Source: Undaria pinnatifida
Taxonomy: Eukaryota > Sar > Phaeophyceae > Laminariales > Alariaceae
Assembly: GCA_012845835.1 (NCBI GenBank)
Contig: JABAKD010000027.1
Span: 11,528,487 to 11,592,486, forward strand
Length of the DNA: 64,000 bases
Reading direction: 5' to 3'
In this document: one piece after another, positions 24,401 through 31,299 of the stretch
Layout of the letters: each line of letters starts with the position of its first letter
Numbering within the stretch: the stretch's first letter is position 1
Translations under genes and position numbers: made by a program
Notes under the pieces: model-generated
The model's database searches: none
Told to the model about the DNA's origin: nothing
Seen by the model: only the letters and a program-made list of their open reading frames with translations

Positions 24401-26866
24401 GAGGCGTGGTATGGTACGAGTATAGAGCGGTAGCCCTTCTTCGCTTTTTTGCTTCTGACAGAAACGTTGGGGGATCCAACTCCAGAAGCTACATGTTTGT
24501 TCGTGGATGCACACGTACGAGACCCTGGAGGCTATGGGATTGTTCATCAGGGTGCGCGCACTCGCTTTCTCATTTGGCGCGGCAGTCAGGTTTTTTGGGT
24601 GAGTCGTGTCAAGAGTTCATCAAGTTTGAAGAGCCTCAAAAATTGTAAGGTTCTACCCGTAACCCTATCCTGGCGGAGGAATCCTGGTTCGCTCAAACTG
24701 ACGTCCAAATTCCCATTACCCACCTTAGGCCTTGAAGGAGATCGATGAGGAAACAGCCGTCGTGGTCGGTGTAGTCGACGAACGATAAAGTCGCCATGAA
24801 CTGCAGCTGCGCCAGGAGCACGATGGCTAGGGTCGCCGACGGTCTGCGGTTGCTCACATGGCTCCTAGTGTCTCCAGTGCGGCCTTCGGGGCCGAATGCC
24901 AAAGTGCCCCCCTGTTTAGTCACGGAATAAGAACGTCGGGAGATGTAGATACGGAGGGCGGAAAACAGGGCTTCTCGCATAGGTTCAATCATATGTCAGG
25001 TGTGCTCCGTGATTTTCGCGACGCAATCGACACTGCTAAAACAAGTACCACTTTCAAGGGGAAAGTATTGACAAAAAAAATTGCAGTACATTTAACCCCC
25101 TTCGGGACCCGTGTGTATAGCGCCAGAAAAACAACTATGGCCACGATTGCCAAGCCTTACGAGCAGCGTGACCCCGCAGCAGTACGGGCAGGATCATGCT
25201 GCACCTGTCCCGCGCGACTCGGTTATTTGTAGTAATTCGGACACCGAATTGTTTTACCATGCCCCAACCACCATTCAGTGGCCGATGCTATGGACTAATC
25301 GTCCATATTTTCCCTCGTCAAATTATTTCCCCTCTAAAGCCCCTTAAACGAGTTAACGCGTCTTACGTTTCCGGCCAGATTCCTAGCTTTATGGACTACA
25401 CACCGCTGCAACCGACGCGTGCTACGATAAAAAGGTAGCACTTTTGGGGCTGAACCGTTTTCTGACACATGCTCACGGGGGGGGGGTTAGAGCCCCACAA
25501 CCCTTCCCTATACTGGCTTCAAGTTATAATTTGTCTCCAAAACAGGTTTCCAGCTGTAATGCGTTAACCCAAAATCGTAGACAAACATAATTCTTGTTTG
25601 GCAGTAGTATGAATTGTTAGTACACCTACCGTGTTTAAGCAGTATTGATCGGCGGTTTTCTCATCGGGTTGCATTCTCAGTATACCTCATAGTCAGTTTT
25701 TAGGTGAGGTATACTATAAATAAGTATAAATATCCTCAGGTGATGAGCCTCGGAAAGAAAACGGCTGCACCTCTACATCGTAGCGCATGCCAGCGCCGTA
25801 GAATGCTAGGTGGCGTGCAGTTTACGTGGTGGTGTATTCTATATTCTACCCACACGATCGCCCTCGCGCAATGAATACCGTCACTCCTCAATAAACCCAC
25901 AGCAATATCCGTGTTCGTGTATCCGCTCGCCAACGCAGCAAACACAACTGTAGCGAGAGGGCGACTAACACGTCAGGTATAGGCGGCGAACGCACCAGGC
26001 CCACGCCCCCAAGGGAGCCGTCGGTCATCTTCAACCTAGCGCCTTGATCTGTCTTGACCACGCTTCCGAGGGGTATAACCAACACGCCGACTACAACGAG
26101 GACAGAGATCACTGCAGCAGTGATGCTTCCAGCGCTCTGCATCTCAACGAGGGGAAGTGGAGGGGAAAAGCCAAGGCGAGAACAATGGGAAAAGAAAGGG
26201 TGTTGAGAGAAGGAGAGCAAAGCGAGGACCGTGGGCAGGCTCGAGGTATGCGTTGCGCAGTCGGGTGCGGATAGAATAATATCAGAGCCTTCTATCTTGG
26301 GATGAAGTGCACGTGTACGGTATCTACCATTGATATTGTCACAGTTTGTTGTTGATGCTCACCCCGGCAACATCCGTAGGAGTCATATATAACCAAAGGT
26401 TAATACTTCTGTAAAAACGATCAGCCGGTGTATCACGCATCAGCTTGCAAAAATGAGTATCAATCCTCTAAAAATTATGCAACCCAAAGCTGACGTATTT
26501 AGAAAAATTTAGTAGCATACTTCAAACGCGTGTACATACCGCTGAGTAAGATTTGGTGATAAAAGACTTCAAAGGGATCCTAAAAGGGTCCTAAAAGGGC
26601 CCTGAAAGGGTTCCAAAAGGGCCCTAGGGGGTTTTTACCTACCGTAGCATCGGTCAACAGTGCGACGAATGGATCTACGAATGGTTCGACGAAGGCATGA
26701 TAACGTACTCCGTCCTTCTCGTCGCGGGGTCTTCACTCACCGACAGACTACCCGCTGCCGTGATGGGTCGGCTATCCGAAGTCTCTTTGCAATCAACGGC
26801 TGCGAGTGTCGGTGATGGAGTTGGTGTGCTACCACCGTCACTGGTATCATCATCGGCACCATCTTG
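9306..26866 (-). CDS. Multi-exon TRP-like (Flc/Pkd2-type) polytopic membrane protein with ~1,058-residue cytoplasmic tail; 5' end unresolved
   Basis: Ten minus-strand exons (26741-26866, 25996-26142, 24724-24911, 22779-22935, 18877-19152, 17535-17873, 16754-16875, 14493-14641, 13030-13130, 9306-12482) all have GT donors and AG acceptors. Their phases agree at every junction and they total 4,782 nt, an exact multiple of three, ending at TAG 9306-9308. The product has a Ser/Thr/Asp-rich extracellular stretch (residues 1-42), about nine hydrophobic segments up to residue ~520, then a hydrophilic tail. Segment spacing, the LAQLQFMATLSF motif, the FPHLELMF motif, and a C-terminal LEPFANR...N pattern recall the fungal/protist TRP-like family (Flc, Pkd2), membrane proteins implicated in calcium flux. 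This is recognition by eye, not a search. No ATG precedes the first exon in frame, so at least one 5' exon is missing. Alternative: an unrelated 9-TM protein. Confidence 0.68.
13030..13130 (-). CDS. Large membrane-protein gene, exon 9 (end of TM9, basic juxtamembrane)
   Basis: Acceptor TTGGCCAG, donor TCACAG|GTAGGT. 101 nt, phase 1 to 0. It completes TM9 with VLIVPVYLDAAIIM and then turns strongly charged (RAICRNTREERSKARLDHSQ), the expected start of the cytoplasmic tail. Confidence 0.66.
14190..14420 (+). pseudogene. Transposase-like coding relic with HTH-like motif (copy 1)
   Basis: Within intron 8, one frame reads LSIDDVGVSRDTIFRDI then QSGAGFEIDDFR before a stop. The motif looks like a helix-turn-helix. 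It recurs, with frameshifts, in introns at ~21.28-21.47 kb and ~23.65-23.93 kb, so it is a dispersed element, not part of the host gene. Family not recognised. Confidence 0.35.
14493..14641 (-). CDS. Large membrane-protein gene, exon 8 (TM8, start of TM9)
   Basis: Acceptor ACGCAG, donor TGTG|GTGAGA. It completes an Arg codon, then VINTIAAYLVAMDAISTGLM (TM8), a polar loop with RTAETDTIDT, and ILQLVVLC, ending in phase 1. The phases of both neighbours fit. Confidence 0.68.
15306..16520. repeat. CCATGG-rich degenerate minisatellite in intron 7
   Basis: About 1.2 kb of short imperfect units rich in CCATGG and CATG. At 15861-15940 there are eight perfect tandem copies of the 10-mer CATGGCAACC. 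Elsewhere units such as CCATGGTCGCC and GCCATGGCA alternate. The whole block is intronic (intron 14642-16753). Confidence 0.85.
16754..16875 (-). CDS. Large membrane-protein gene, exon 7 (TM6 end, TM7)
   Basis: The acceptor is a pyrimidine-rich tract ending TTTGCAG; the donor is AACAG|GTGAAT. Phase 0 to 2, 122 nt. It encodes RAAFASIAMLMDNNTL and the span QLLLFCGIHVAMFFMLVCL followed by EPFANR, a motif position that in TRP-like proteins precedes the last two spans. Confidence 0.68.
17535..17873 (-). CDS. Large membrane-protein gene, exon 6 (second half of TM5, cytosolic loop, first half of TM6)
   Basis: Phase 0 to 0, 113 codons. Acceptor GTTCCAG, donor GAA|GTGAGT. It begins LLFPVLMTLVIVRAIYLRV, continues with a charged loop (FAWADKGQWKTDQ) and ends GTLFVVLFLVE, completed by exon 7. 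An internal acceptor at 17721/17722 (CTTCTTTTCCAG|G) is in phase with the alternative exon at 17986-18095. Confidence 0.65.
17986..18095 (-). CDS. Candidate alternative (mutually exclusive) exon duplicating the TM5 half-segment
   Basis: The first 81 bases (18015-18095) align without gaps to the first 81 bases of exon 6 (17793-17873), with 14 differences. The encoded segment is LLFLVLMTLVILRTIYLRV, against LLFPVLMTLVIVRAIYLRV in exon 6. Several differences are synonymous (Leu, Leu, Ile and Glu codons) and the rest are mostly conservative, which suggests selection on protein. The acceptor GTTAAAG is phase 0 like exon 6. A GTCAGT donor gives 110 nt ending in phase 2, exactly what the internal acceptor of exon 6 needs. 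The acceptor lacks a strong pyrimidine tract, so a decaying duplicate is the alternative. Confidence 0.42.
18573..18594. repeat. Palindrome of the CACTCGCGCGAGTG family (copy 1)
   Basis: GGGTCACTCACGCGAGTGACCC, a near-perfect palindrome in intron 5. Related palindromes occur at 21018, 21185, 21715 and 55231. Confidence 0.55.
18877..19152 (-). CDS. Large membrane-protein gene, exon 5 (acidic loop, TM4, first half of TM5)
   Basis: Phase 0 to 0, 92 codons. Acceptor CCACGCAG; donor TTG|GTAGGC. It begins with a charged loop containing TESDDEEE and two Cys, then FPHLELMFLLFAFEGAVA (TM4) and PVLFCLALAAL, which is completed by exon 6 to form one continuous TM5. Confidence 0.62.
20125..20389. mobile_element. 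MITE, GCGTGCTACGATA-TIR family
   Basis: The left end CTGCGATAAAGGTATACC and the right end GCGGTGCACCTCGCTGTCG are inverted relative to each other. The interior shares CCCAAAATCGTCGGAAACG and CTCCCAAGTTGAGG with the other copies. It is non-coding, about 265 bp, in intron 4. Confidence 0.6.
20492..20777. mobile_element. MITE, GCGTGCTACGATA-TIR family
   Basis: Left end CGTGCTGCAATAGAGGTATC, right end GTGGTGCACGCCGTTGC, with the same interior blocks as the neighbouring copy. A run of about 20 G follows the conserved GAGGAAAACTCGGGA. In intron 4. Confidence 0.55.
21018..21035. repeat. Perfect 18-bp palindrome GTCACTCGCGCGAGTGAC
   Basis: A perfect palindrome followed by a C run. Related shorter or imperfect palindromes lie at 21185-21196 and 21715-21732, the latter two each preceded by a GGTGAGGTA word, suggesting ends or hot spots of one element. 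Confidence 0.6.
21201..21240. repeat. TATGG pentamer microsatellite
   Basis: Eight tandem copies of TATGG directly after an ACTCGCGCGAGT palindrome, in intron 4. Confidence 0.9.
21280..21469 (+). pseudogene. Transposase-like coding relic (copy 2)
   Basis: DNA and broken translation (FIYFLV..., then LSNDGVDVARGTVFQGIRP in another frame) match the copies in introns 8 and 3. It runs straight into a 12-bp minisatellite. Confidence 0.3.
21470..21646. repeat. 12-bp minisatellite (TATCATATCGTG)
   Basis: About 14.7 near-perfect tandem copies. All six frames stay open across it because the unit length is a multiple of three, so the apparent long frames here are artefacts. In intron 4. Confidence 0.95.
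21955..22190 (+). repeat. Dispersed repeat family A end (with MSFD-type module)
   Basis: It contains GGGGAGTCGCCGACCTATATCC, ACACACAACCCGTAATACGC and the ~55-base module from AGCTTGCAAAGATGAGTT to GATCTCACAGCTGGAGTG. An ~80-bp insert flanked by ACCCCTTT/AAAGGGGT splits the copy at about 22001-22082. Other copies: 23480-23640, 49090-49280 (same strand), 31610-31810, 52780-53060, 54870-55110 (opposite strand). Confidence 0.65.
22779..22935 (-). CDS. Large membrane-protein gene, exon 4 (TM3)
   Basis: Acceptor GAGAAG|GTGGG, donor ACCAGG|GTAAGC. It begins with the last base of an Arg codon, then 52 codons to phase 0. It encodes WVNLIFPTNAEARE and the membrane span NIVLVLGTLLSIFVLHLAWV. Confidence 0.68.
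23480..23640 (+). repeat. Dispersed repeat family A copy
   Basis: Closely matches the copy at 49.0-49.3 kb, from TTTTGTCCCCCTCAGAAACG through CACCCTGTTGACCCTGG to the module AGCTTGCAAAGATGAGTTGC. Intronic. Confidence 0.65.
23650..23930 (-). pseudogene. Transposase-like coding relic (copy 3)
   Basis: The best-preserved frame reads MARVTVFQEIRPGAGF, then SRNVGGATVERL. It matches the intron 8 copy (VSRDTIFRDIQSGAGF) at the protein level, with an upstream frameshift. Host intron 3. Confidence 0.35.
24724..24911 (-). CDS. Large membrane-protein gene, exon 3 (TM2)
   Basis: The acceptor is strong: a long pyrimidine tract, branch-like GACTAAAC, then CAG. The donor is CCTAAG|GTGGGT. Phase 0 to 2, 62 codons plus 2 nt. 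It encodes a Gly/Arg-rich lead and ATLAIVLLAQLQFMATLSFV, the family-typical 'QFMA' second membrane segment. The split Arg codon joins exon 4 to give GLRWVNLIFP, a strong independent check of the junction. Confidence 0.68.
25416..25790. mobile_element. MITE, GCGTGCTACGATA-TIR family
   Basis: Left end GCGTGCTACGATAAAAAGG, right end GGCTGCACCTCTACATCGTAG, an imperfect inverted pair. The interior contains CCCAAAATCGTAG. It lies in intron 2 of the large gene. Confidence 0.5.
25996..26142 (-). CDS. Large membrane-protein gene, exon 2 (TM1)
   Basis: Phase 0 to 0, 49 codons. It encodes the hydrophobic stretch ITAAVISVLVVVGVLVIP followed by a basic/polar segment VVKTDQGARLKM, the expected inside edge of a first membrane span. 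The acceptor is GTTGAG. The donor CTG|GTGCGT is the best phase-0 choice but the frame stays open beyond it, so the 3' edge could lie up to ~100 bases further. Confidence 0.55.
26580..26632. repeat. Short tandem repeat, CCTAAAAGGG-type
   Basis: About five imperfect copies of a 10-11 base unit (CCTAAAAGGGT / CCCTGAAAGGG / CCAAAAGGGC) in intron 1, a run of near-palindromes. Confidence 0.6.
26741..26866 (-). CDS. Large membrane-protein gene, exon 1 of those resolved (juxtamembrane ectodomain)
   Basis: The acceptor follows a pyrimidine tract with a CTAAT branch-like sequence and the exon ends at a strong GTGAGT donor. It has 42 codons, phase 0 to 0, rich in Asp, Ser, Thr and Pro with one Cys (LAAVDCKETSDS). 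The same reading frame extends upstream but contains no ATG, so this is internal. It would lie just outside the membrane, before the first hydrophobic segment. Confidence 0.5.
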
Positions 26867-27176
26867 CTCGAGAGCATTAGTTGGAAAAAGAGGAAAAGGC
26901 GAAACGGCCAACGACGACGAACGTGCACATGATCAGAGTTGGTGGTGCCTGAACGATTATTTCATGAGATGTGCTGCGCAAAGCGTGGAGCTTTCGGGAA
27001 AATATTGGTTGTGCTGGCAAGAACAGCGTCAGTCCAGTTTCTGTGTAAGCGCGCATCGGTATAACTCTTCCTCTCCTTTTCGTATGCTTCAAGTCAAATA
27101 TGCAATCGCGTCTAGACACGCTGTAGCTATAAATATCGGTTTCCGCTCATGAGGCCGTGTCCACAAGCAACCTCCA

Positions 27177-27337
27177 TTCGAGTGGTTCGAGCGAAGGGCT
27201 TCAACCCAGATGAAGCGTCCGAGGATAGCAAATACAACCACGAAATAACACGTAGCACATTCTGTGACTTGCGCGCGCGCTTTTGGACGGGCGCCTTGCA
27301 AGCTCAATGACAAAAAAGAGGCAACCAGTCCAGACAT
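27177..27337 (-). other. Possible first coding exon of the large membrane-protein gene (unresolved)
   Basis: An ATG at 27337 opens a frame beginning MSGLVASFLSLSLQG, followed by a hydrophobic stretch CYFVVVFAILGRFIWV that could serve as a signal sequence. It lies just downstream (minus strand) of a CCAAT inverted repeat and ~310 bases upstream of the first resolved exon. I could not find a donor in the phase needed to join it directly, so either another small exon intervenes or this call is wrong. Confidence 0.2.
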
Positions 27338-27476
27338 GGTCACCTCGTCGCAACTCGCGACAGCCACGTCGGACGACAACGACGCGTGCACTCGTTTCCT
27401 CACCAAACTCTTCGAGCTGCCTGTTCACATATGAGCTGCTGGTGAATTCGCCCTTGGTTGACGCGTCTTCCTGCTG

Positions 27477-27507
27477 ATTGGTCAACGACCCGTGCTGATT
27501 GACCAAT
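27477..27507. promoter_or_regulatory. CCAAT-box inverted repeat, candidate promoter of the large minus-strand gene
   Basis: ATTGGTCAA and TTGACCAAT form a perfect 9-bp inverted repeat with a 13-bp spacer. Another CCAAT follows within 6 bases (ATGGCCAAT). CCAAT boxes are NF-Y sites in many eukaryotes. The position, just upstream of the probable 5' end of the minus-strand gene and ~1.1 kb upstream of a plus-strand gene, suggests a promoter. Function is inferred. Confidence 0.35.
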
Positions 27508-27669
27508 GGCCAATGCCGACCCAGAGCAAAAGCGCGTTCCATGATCGTAATGCATCACCCACCCGCCAATACGAAATAGCACGGCGCAAAAATAGGAAAC
27601 CAGAACGGTTTGGACGATGTGCGAGTTAGACGAATGCTACGGGTCATGGGTTGGGGGGGGGAGGGGTCT

Positions 27670-27713
27670 TCGCTACTATAGCGACCTCGCTATTATAGCG
27701 ACCTCGATTATTA
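27670..27713. repeat. 17-bp tandem repeat in the divergent intergenic region
   Basis: CTACTATAGCGACCTCG and CTATTATAGCGACCTCG followed by a partial third unit. Confidence 0.7.
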
Positions 27714-27782
27714 TGGGAGACATCACCTATACAGTACAGGCATGCATTGCCCGCGAAGTCCCACGTTGACTTCACACAAGGA

Positions 27783-27839
27783 TGGGGGGGCGGAAGGGGG
27801 ACAGGTGAGGGGGGGGGGCGTTGAGAGGGGAGAGGGGAC
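27783..27839 (+). repeat. G-run cluster, possible G-quadruplex
   Basis: Seven or so runs of three to nine G within ~55 bases, between the two divergent genes. Structure formation is inference. Confidence 0.45.
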
Positions 27840-28094
27840 TTCAGCTATGATGGGAAATACACCACTTTCACGCTTTAGACGTATATGGCCCACGAAACTA
27901 AATTGCCTTCACGCAGGTATGTATGTTATAGAGTAGGATCCGCAAGGAATCCATCGGTTGAAGACAGATGTTAATTACATAGTCCAATGAGTGTATGCAA
28001 AGTACTGGGTAGGTTGTCGAACCATGTGTAAAAAGTTGTTTACTTCGAGTATAGAAGAGGACACATATGGTATTGCGTTCCACCAAGCAACAAC

Positions 28095-28185
28095 GTGTTG
28101 ACGGGTCACGTGCGTAAGATCGAAGTGTTGACTAGGTCACGTGCGTAAGATCGAAGTGTTTGCTACGTTACGTGCGTAAGATTGA
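28095..28185. promoter_or_regulatory. Triple 30-31-bp repeat carrying CACGTG (G-box/E-box) elements
   Basis: Three tandem units of GTGTTGAC..GTCACGTGCGTAAGATCGAA. The first two contain CACGTG, a bHLH/bZIP-type core; the third has TTACGTGC. It lies ~470 bases upstream of the plus-strand start codon at 28651. A regulatory role is inferred from core conservation and position only. Confidence 0.35.
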
Positions 28186-28195
28186 CCTGGTGTTG

Positions 28196-28492
28196 TTGAT
28201 TGTATGCTTGGGTATGATACGGGTATGATGACGGTTGAGTATAGTAGGGGTTTCCAATGATAGGCTGGCTACATGGTAGCGGGATATCGGGATGGTGGAA
28301 TTATTCAGGCTATTTCACCGTCACTCGTCGTTGTTCTTCTTGCACCGAGTGAGTCTTCTCTCCACGCTGTTCCTTGGCTAGGAGCTACGTAATACATTTG
28401 TAGGTATTTTACTTGTCTTCATACCGGTGACTTCACTACCCCGCCACTGTTCGCTCAACGGGTAAAGCCCTCTACGCTTTGTAGAGATCAAC
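28196..28492 (+). repeat. Duplicated block, uninterrupted copy
   Basis: Sequence from TTGATTGTATGCTTGG through GTGAGTCTTCTCTCCACGCTG to CAACGGGTAAAGCCCTCTACGC recurs at 38281-39245, where ~660 bases are inserted. It immediately precedes the plus-strand gene at 28651, so it may be a duplicated promoter region or an element end. Confidence 0.6.
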
Positions 28493-28650
28493 AAACATGA
28501 TAATTATCGCGTACCGTACGCGGTAGTATCCCTGTTCGAAGCAAAGAGTGTTGAGTGACGTGGGCTCTTCCGCGGAAGAGAGCTAAATGGAGATATCACA
28601 AAAACAGCCCCCCTTGTGGAAGGGAGCGAGCTGGGTGTCTTATTTGAACC

Positions 28651-29298
28651 ATGCCTGAGGGCGAGGTCACAATGGGCGTTGGGGACGTGAAAGCGTTGGC
28701 AGAGAGAGCGGGGAGCTCTCAGCGAGCCAAGATGCTGGAGCTGGAAGCGCTGCTCGCGAGAAGCGACCAACTCGAGAAAGAAGTCGAGGGTGGTTCCTAT
28801 TACGGTTCTCGGACGATCGACCAGATTGCTGCCGGATGGGATGCGTTCTACCGAGTCGAGGATCGAATTGAGCAAAACGAACTCATCATTCGCGAGTACT
28901 CGCACCTATTCCTGGAGATCTCCAGCTTCTCTTCACGAAAGGAGCAAATGCGAGAGATTTCGCAGCCAACTCAGATACAGGAGAGGGGAGCGGGCGTGGC
29001 CAGGTGTGAGTCACAGCTCGTAAAGCCACTGCTTGAGACTGGGAGCGAGAGCACTGCACAGCAGCAGACGAAACCGCAACCGCAGCCGCAGCAGCAGCAG
29101 CAGCAGCAGCAACAATTCGAAGCGGCCCCACTATTTGACACTGGGAGTGAAAGCACTGCACAGCAGCAGCAGCGATTCGAGGCAGAGGAAATTGGGATGG
29201 TTTTGGTGGTTAATGCAGGCAAAAAGATCGTGGAGTTTGAGACGGGGGAGAAGGCACGGCTCGAAGATTTGGTTGTGAAACTGAATTACGACCCGTAA
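28651..29298 (+). CDS. Hypothetical Gln-rich protein, 215 aa
   Basis: ATG at 28651, TAA at 29296. The N-terminal half (residues ~10-110) is charged and predicted helical by eye (RAKMLELEALLARSDQLEKE). The middle has two copies of a module, LLETGSESTAQQQ and LFDTGSESTAQQQ (~residues 126-138 and ~161-173), separated by a Gln/Pro run coded mainly by CAG. The C-terminal ~40 residues are non-repetitive (GKKIVEFETGEKARLEDLVV). Base composition is clearly more G+C-rich than the flanks. There is no membrane segment or known motif. It may be a complete single-exon gene or one exon of a gene that also includes 30160-30996, which is similarly Gln-rich with internal duplications. I do not recognise a family. 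Confidence 0.55.
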   Translation: MPEGEVTMGVGDVKALAERAGSSQRAKMLELEALLARSDQLEKEVEGGSYYGSRTIDQIAAGWDAFYRVEDRIEQNELIIREYSHLFLEISSFSSRKEQMREISQPTQIQERGAGVARCESQLVKPLLETGSESTAQQQTKPQPQPQQQQQQQQQFEAAPLFDTGSESTAQQQQRFEAEEIGMVLVVNAGKKIVEFETGEKARLEDLVVKLNYDP

Positions 29299-29436
29299 CT
29301 GTCGTGCTCCATGGGAGCGGCGGCTGCTGAGCCCGTTGAGGTATGGCCCGGGCCGGGGTCGGCACAAGGTGGCTGGTTGCGATGAAGGACGCTCGGTGTG
29401 GGAGGCACGGACACCCAGGCGGAGGATAATTTCCAC

Positions 29437-29563
29437 CGTTTGCGCCGGACTAAGGCAACAATCAGGTCATGTCATGTAGACCTTTTTCCTTCTGGGCTTT
29501 TGCACCGGACTAAGGCAACAATTAGGTCATACATGTCATGTCGCCTTTTTCTTTTGGGCTTTG
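29437..29563 (+). repeat. ~63-bp tandem duplication
   Basis: Two copies of TTTGCNCCGGACTAAGGCAA ... TTTTTCYTTYTGGGC, 140 bases after the stop of the Gln-rich gene. Confidence 0.7.
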
Positions 29564-29708
29564 TCTTATTTCTAGAGTAATACAGCAGGTAGTTTTGCCC
29601 TGTGATAGACATCATATGACCTGTCGCGATACATTATACTACTAAATATACAACAGCAGTATTTGACTGACGTAGCGATGACATGTTATGACGCGTGTGT
29701 TCGTTTAT

Positions 29709-30041
29709 GTGTTGGTTCATGCCTGCGCGCAAGTCTGATGTATGATGTGTATGACTGCATAGAATCTACGGAGATGGTAGAGTAGAACTATTGATATGAT
29801 TGACGGCCCCAATGTTCGATATGTTCGAGTAGAGCCCCCTTTGGCGCAGTGTACTGGTGCTACTGCTGTTGCTCTGTTTCTATTTTGTTTTCTTCGGGTG
29901 TGCATGTTCAGAGTGGATTCCGGGACTCCGGTACTTCAATATATATTCCTTCTTGTTATCTTCTCCGCCTGATGGTCCCTCGTCGGGTACCGCGGGCAAT
30001 CTCCCCGTGAGCCACCCTACGCCGGGCATAAAGATTGTCGA
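29709..30041 (+). repeat. ~330-bp direct repeat, copy 1
   Basis: From GTGTTGGTTCATGCCTGCG to GGGCATAAAGATTGTCGA. It recurs with few changes at 33580-33916. The ends are not LTR-like (no TG..CA, no primer site). Copy 1 ends ~120 bases upstream of the start codon of the second Gln-rich gene, so the pair may be a duplicated upstream region. Confidence 0.7.
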
Positions 30042-30159
30042 ATATGCTAGCATGATCGTACGACAAGACAACTTGTGCCTTCGGACGTAGAGTGCTTTGA
30101 GGATCTCGGGACGAGCATGATCGTCGACTGCAGCGGCTTTTGCGGAGGCTACCGTCGAA

Positions 30160-30996
30160 ATGGAGGGGAACCAAATTTGCTGGGAAGCTTACGCAGTCTC
30201 CAAAGACCACAAGATCGAGACCCAACGCTTGGCTGACAAGCGAATGGCTTGGTTTGCTGCATTGCATGTACAGGATCTTGCCAAGACAATCCTTCGTGGA
30301 GAAGAGCCAGTCGAGGAATGGACAGACGCCCAAGGAAACGCTGCATTCCCGACGCCTCAAGAGTTCCTAGAGGGAATTCTCCTGGAGATCGGCCAGTTGA
30401 AATGGCAAAGAAGGCATGGATTTCATGAGCAGCAGCAAGAGCTATATAAAACAATGGCTTCAGTAGTAATGGCGTGGACATTGGAGGATAAGCGATCGGA
30501 GGAAATAAGCGCAAACCAACCCGAGTCGGGAAGGTTGGAAGAGGACGCTGAAGCGGCAGAGCAAGAAACGCCACCGCAACCGCCCGAGCCGCTACCGCCG
30601 CAGCAGTCGCTGGCAGCGCAGCCGCTAGCCCTCCTGTCGCCACCGGAAGAAGTTGGCGGAGATGAGCACGAAGGGGTAATTGTATGTGAGAACATGGTGG
30701 TTGAGGTTGGAGGAGTGATAGCGTGTGATGGGGCAAAAGGGATAATGGAGTCCATGCAGATGGACAAGGAGAAAGAGCTGCTTCCGCAGCAGCCGCACCA
30801 GCAGCAGCCACAACCACCCGGTCCTGCCGCCCCATACCCATGGCCATTGCCACAGGCACCGCAACCGTCGCAGCAGTCGGTGGAAACGCAGCAGCTTCCG
30901 CTGCTGTCGCCACCGCAGGAAGTTTGCGGAGATGAGCACGAAGGGGTGATGGTATCTGAGAACATGGTGCAGCGATTGGGAGATCGCAAGCAATGA
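30160..30996 (+). CDS. Hypothetical Gln/Pro-rich protein, 278 aa open frame, probably spliced at its 3' end
   Basis: ATG at 30160, TGA at 30994. Residues 1-110 are globular-looking (RMAWFAALHVQDLAKTIL; WTDAQGNAAFPTPQEFLEG). Then there are acidic and Gln/Pro-rich stretches and two copies of a module LLSPPxEVxGDEHEGVxV (30637-30715 and 30898-30970) separated by a Gln/Pro spacer. Composition is G+C-rich against A+T-rich flanks. The frame stops shortly before another coding-like stretch (31013-31246) in a different frame, so an intron near 30.97-31.02 kb is likely. No known domain. The same architecture (helical N-terminus, duplicated modules, Gln runs) occurs in the gene at 28651, which suggests related genes. 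Confidence 0.55.
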   Translation: MEGNQICWEAYAVSKDHKIETQRLADKRMAWFAALHVQDLAKTILRGEEPVEEWTDAQGNAAFPTPQEFLEGILLEIGQLKWQRRHGFHEQQQELYKTMASVVMAWTLEDKRSEEISANQPESGRLEEDAEAAEQETPPQPPEPLPPQQSLAAQPLALLSPPEEVGGDEHEGVIVCENMVVEVGGVIACDGAKGIMESMQMDKEKELLPQQPHQQQPQPPGPAAPYPWPLPQAPQPSQQSVETQQLPLLSPPQEVCGDEHEGVMVSENMVQRLGDRKQ

Positions 30997-31012
30997 TTTT
31001 CAGGTTTTTGTT

Positions 31013-31246
31013 TTGGGAGGCAGAGCAACAGCAGGGTCGTTTGCGTTTGGAAAATGCGAACAGAAGGGAGGACAGAGCGATCGCCAGCAGGAGAGCAAGT
31101 GGAAGCCAGAAGGCATTGGCACTGGTTGGTCCTTCAGCATCTTCGGGGGTTGGGGGCACGAGACGCCTGGTCGGCGCCTTTACCCGTCCGCGGCGAACAC
31201 GAGTACGCGGAAAGAGGTGACCCCACTACTACCAGGTGTCGAGATC
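31013..31246 (+). CDS. Possible terminal exon of the gene at 30160
   Basis: The frame contains SKWKPEGIGTGWSFSIFGGW and a following Gly/Pro/Ser-rich stretch to PLLPGVEIE. It follows an acceptor-like TTTTGTTTTGGGAGGCAG. I could not fix a donor in the upstream exon, so the join is unproven. Confidence 0.28.
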
Positions 31247-31299
31247 GAAAGGCATGTACTATTTTCAGTTATTTTCAAGTACCCAAGCAGTAGTAGTAG

